A stretch of 7,440 nt of DNA. Source: JAZLDV01 sp045614925 (GTDB lineage Bacteria; Bacillota_I; Bacilli_A; Erysipelotrichales; Coprobacillaceae). The DNA is taken from assembly GCA_045614925.1 (NCBI GenBank), contig JAZLDV010000108.1:1-7440 (forward strand), given 5' to 3'. Made by a program: the position numbers and the translations under genes. This document shows positions 5,508-7,440 of this stretch, in pieces (position 1 is the first letter of the stretch; each line of letters starts with the position of its first letter). The notes under the pieces are model-generated. The model saw nothing but the letters and a program-made list of their open reading frames with translations, was not told where the DNA came from and did not search any database.

Positions 5508-5541
5508 ATGTTTGCCTTTTTTGTCGTAGGTGGGTAAACAT
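5508..5541 (+). other. Predicted leader hairpin before the helicase ribosome-binding site
   Basis: ATGTTTGCC (5508-5516) can pair with GGTAAACAT (5533-5541) as a 9-bp stem with one G-U pair and a 16-nt loop. No T-run follows, so it is not a terminator. It lies 16 nt before the AAAGAGG site and could affect helicase mRNA folding or stability. Confidence 0.4.
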
Positions 5542-5570
5542 AAAGTCTAAAAACAGAAAGAGGTAAATAA

Positions 5571-7130
5571 ATGAACAAAATTGTATTTAAAGAATTAGGA
5601 TTATCTAGTGATGTTTTAAAAGGGATTGAAATGATGGGATATGAAAATCCATCACCAATTCAGGAAAAAGCTATTCCTGTGTTGTTAGAAGGGTATGACA
5701 TTATTGGTCAGGCACAAACGGGAACAGGAAAAACTTTAGCTTTTGGTAGTGTTCTTTTATCAAAAATTGAAAAGAAGCCTAAAACAGTTCAAAGTTTAAT
5801 CTTATCTCCAACAAGAGAATTAGCTTTACAGATTCATGAGGAGTTAAAAAGAATTGGAAAATATACTGGTTTAGAAATTGTAAGTGTATTTGGTGGAAGT
5901 GAAATTGAAAAACAGATTAAAGATATTAAACGAGGAGCTAACATTGTTGTAGGAACTCCTGGTCGTGTTCAAGATTTAATTAGAAGAAAAGTATTAAAAT
6001 TAAATCATGTAGAGTTTATGGTTTTAGATGAAGCAGATGAAATGTTAAATATGGGATTTATTGAAGATATTGAAAATATTTTAAAAGAAACTCCTGAAGA
6101 AAAACAAACTGCATTATTTTCTGCTACTATGCCTTCAGATATTAAGAAAATTGCAAGTTTCTATATGAGAAATGATTATAAACATATTGAAATCAAGTCA
6201 AAAACTAAAACAGCTACCACAGTGTCTCAATATTATTTTGAAGCAAGTCAGCCTTTGAAATTTGAAGTATTATGTAGAATCTTAGATTCTAGAGTTATGG
6301 ATAGTACATTAATTTTCTGTAAAACAAAAAGAAGTGTTGATGAAGTTGTCGCTGCAATGCAGCAAAAACATTATAATGTTGAAGCAATGCATGGAGATTT
6401 ATCTCAAAATCAAAGAATGAATACTTTAAATAGATTTAAGACAGGAAAAATTCAATATTTAGTAGCAACAGATGTTGCAGCAAGAGGTATTGATGTTGAT
6501 AATATATCTCATGTTATTAATTATGAAATGCCTCAAGAAGATGAGTTATATATTCATAGAATTGGAAGAACGGGTAGAGCAAACAAAAAAGGTGAAGCTT
6601 ATAGTATTGTTACAAATAAAGAAAAAGCATACCTTATGTCAATTGAAAGAAAAACAAATAGTAAGATATTAAAATTAGATGTTCCTACAAATGAAGAAAT
6701 CTTTGATCAAAAAATTAGAGAATTATTATTTGATGTTCAAGAAGATATGTTAAAAGGGAATAAAGATGCTTTTGTTGAAATTGTAAGAGATATTCCTGCT
6801 AATATGAAAACGGATGTAATGGCTACGATGTTATCTATGCTTTATAAACAAAGAGTAGGATTTGATTATAAAGAAGAAGTAACTGACAAAAAGTATGATC
6901 GTATATTTATGAATTGTGGTTCTATGGATAAAGTTAGTGCTATTGATATTATAGAGTTTTTATCAGAAGTTGGTAAAATTAAACGTGGTGAAATTGGAGA
7001 TATCACAATTAAAAGAAAATTCACTTTTGTTGATGTGAAATCTAAAGTAAGTGCTAAAGTGATGAAAAACTGTCATAAACAAAAAATTAATGGTCGTAGA
7101 GTTAAACTTGAATTTGCTGGAGACAGATAA
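5571..7130 (+). CDS. DEAD-box ATP-dependent RNA helicase with DbpA-type RNA-binding domain
   Basis: This is a 519-residue superfamily 2 RNA helicase of the DeaD/CshA type, which unwinds short RNA duplexes using ATP and usually acts in ribosome assembly, mRNA decay or cold adaptation. Every core motif is present: Q motif with Phe6 and Gln31 (GYENPSPIQ), AQTGTGKT (48-55), PTRELA (80-85), TPGR (129-132), DEAD (153-156), SAT (185-187), LIFCKTK (247-253), VATDVAARGID (298-308), HRIGRTGR (329-336). After a linker (about 365-435), residues 441-516 form an RRM-like DbpA RNA-binding domain (KYDRIFMNCGSMDK to GRRVKLEF). In DbpA/YxiN this domain targets 23S rRNA, but the core here resembles CshA/DeaD more than DbpA, so rRNA specificity is not assured and no symbol is given. 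AAAGAGG precedes the ATG by 7 nt. It is transcribed alone, between two terminators, with a structured leader. Confidence 0.96.
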   Translation: MNKIVFKELGLSSDVLKGIEMMGYENPSPIQEKAIPVLLEGYDIIGQAQTGTGKTLAFGSVLLSKIEKKPKTVQSLILSPTRELALQIHEELKRIGKYTGLEIVSVFGGSEIEKQIKDIKRGANIVVGTPGRVQDLIRRKVLKLNHVEFMVLDEADEMLNMGFIEDIENILKETPEEKQTALFSATMPSDIKKIASFYMRNDYKHIEIKSKTKTATTVSQYYFEASQPLKFEVLCRILDSRVMDSTLIFCKTKRSVDEVVAAMQQKHYNVEAMHGDLSQNQRMNTLNRFKTGKIQYLVATDVAARGIDVDNISHVINYEMPQEDELYIHRIGRTGRANKKGEAYSIVTNKEKAYLMSIERKTNSKILKLDVPTNEEIFDQKIRELLFDVQEDMLKGNKDAFVEIVRDIPANMKTDVMATMLSMLYKQRVGFDYKEEVTDKKYDRIFMNCGSMDKVSAIDIIEFLSEVGKIKRGEIGDITIKRKFTFVDVKSKVSAKVMKNCHKQKINGRRVKLEFAGDR

Positions 7131-7143
7131 AAAAGTGTAAATT

Positions 7144-7175
7144 AGGGATTCTTTTTAAAAGAATTCCCTTTTTTT
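7144..7175 (+). terminator. Intrinsic terminator after the helicase
   Basis: GGGATTC (7145-7151) pairs with GAATTCCC (7161-7168) with one bulged T (7164); an outer A:T pair and inner T:A pairs extend the stem. Seven T's follow at 7169-7175. It begins 13 nt after the helicase stop and isolates it from ppdK. Confidence 0.85.
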
Positions 7176-7188
7176 GTTGATTTTGATA

Positions 7189-7218
7189 TTGAAAGCACAA
7201 TAGTAAATGTAGTATAAT
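7189..7218 (+). promoter_or_regulatory. Sigma-A-type promoter of ppdK
   Basis: TTGAAA (7189-7194, 5/6 to TTGACA) is separated by 18 bp from a perfect TATAAT (7213-7218). The expected start is near 7225, giving a leader of about 24 nt that holds the strong AAAGGAGG site. It lies directly after a terminator, so ppdK should be transcribed from here. Confidence 0.75.
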
Positions 7219-7248
7219 AATGTCGCAATCACAAAGGAGGAAATACTG

Positions 7249-7440
7249 ATGGAAAAATATGTATATCTATTTAGTGAAGGCGATGCAAGTATGAAAAACA
7301 CTCTTGGAGGAAAAGGTGCTAACTTAGCAGAAATGACTAAATTAGGATTACCTGTACCTCAAGGGTTTACTGTAACTACTGATGCCTGCACAAGATATTA
7401 TGAAGATGGTAAAGTGATCGTAAAAGAAATCGAAGACCAA
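7249..7440 (+). CDS. ppdK: Pyruvate, phosphate dikinase, N-terminal part (runs off the window)
   Basis: This is the first 64 codons of pyruvate, phosphate dikinase, which interconverts pyruvate, ATP and phosphate with phosphoenolpyruvate, AMP and pyrophosphate in the cytoplasm. In fermentative anaerobes it often works in the glycolytic direction or in anaplerosis. The visible N-terminus MEKYVYLFSEGDASMKN, then LGGKGANLAEMTKLGLP and VPQGFTVTTDAC (positions about 19-47) is the start of the ATP-grasp nucleotide-binding domain and is highly characteristic. The GGKGANLAEM stretch is shared with PEP synthase, but the YVYLFSEG opening and GLPVPQGFTVTTDAC favour PPDK. AAAGGAGG lies 8 nt before the ATG. 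The full enzyme is about 870-880 residues, so most of the gene, including the catalytic histidine and the PEP-binding domain, lies beyond the right edge. Its frame is open to the last base. Confidence 0.95.
   Translation, partial: MEKYVYLFSEGDASMKNTLGGKGANLAEMTKLGLPVPQGFTVTTDACTRYYEDGKVIVKEIEDQ

Noticed and set aside
5505..5537. Short hydrophobic ORF (MMFAFFVVGG) within the helicase leader hairpin.
   Set aside because: There is a pyrimidine-rich terminator tail directly upstream and no Shine-Dalgarno site. The start codons lie in the terminator/hairpin region, so translation is unlikely.
1..7440. A defence system, CRISPR array, prophage or insertion sequence.
   Set aside because: Every gene is a recognisable housekeeping or sporulation family. 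There are no arrays of direct repeats, transposase motifs, target-site duplications or tRNA-linked attachment sites.

Overview
The window is strongly AT-rich, with coding sequence dominated by A/T-ending codons. It reads as low-GC Firmicute (Bacillota) DNA. Two sporulation-family genes (yqfC, yqfD) next to phoH, a DarA-type c-di-AMP receptor and a PPDK gene point to an anaerobic, spore-forming lineage. My best guess is an Erysipelotrichales/Coprobacillus-like gut bacterium, but that placement comes from general resemblance and not from a marker in the sequence.

Layout, left to right. (1) rpsU (ribosomal protein S21, 35-217) ends in a strong intrinsic terminator. (2) A tight block yqfC-yqfD-phoH (278-2343) follows on the + strand, with two successive 17-nt overlaps. 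In Bacillus the same genes sit in a longer run (rpsU ... yqfC-yqfD-phoH-yqfF-ybeY ...). Here the run stops after phoH. (3) mutY (2338-3366) is on the - strand and converges on phoH. The two stop codons overlap inside one palindrome that serves as terminator and makes both proteins end in Ser-Lys-Glu-Leu. (4) A 192-bp divergent intergenic region separates mutY from darA (3559-3885, c-di-AMP-binding PII-like protein), which has its own terminator. (5) folC (3921-5426) encodes a folylpolyglutamate/dihydrofolate synthase with an unusual N-terminal extension of about 96 residues that resembles a degenerate GNAT acetyltransferase fold. (6) A 144-bp leader region holds a promoter-like element, an intrinsic terminator and a second hairpin. 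It precedes a 519-residue DEAD-box RNA helicase with a DbpA-type RNA-binding domain (5571-7130). (7) After another terminator, a good sigma-A-type promoter drives ppdK (pyruvate, phosphate dikinase), which runs off the right edge.

Functionally this is a housekeeping neighbourhood: translation and RNA metabolism (S21, PhoH, helicase), sporulation (YqfC/YqfD), oxidative DNA repair (MutY), second-messenger sensing (DarA), folate metabolism (FolC) and central carbon metabolism (PPDK). There is no gap longer than 300 bp, and I see no mobile element, CRISPR array, tRNA, rRNA or defence system. The items most worth a second look are the GNAT-like/FolC fusion, the coding-embedded bidirectional terminator at phoH/mutY, the structured helicase leader, and the short YqfC/YqfD forms in overlapping frames.
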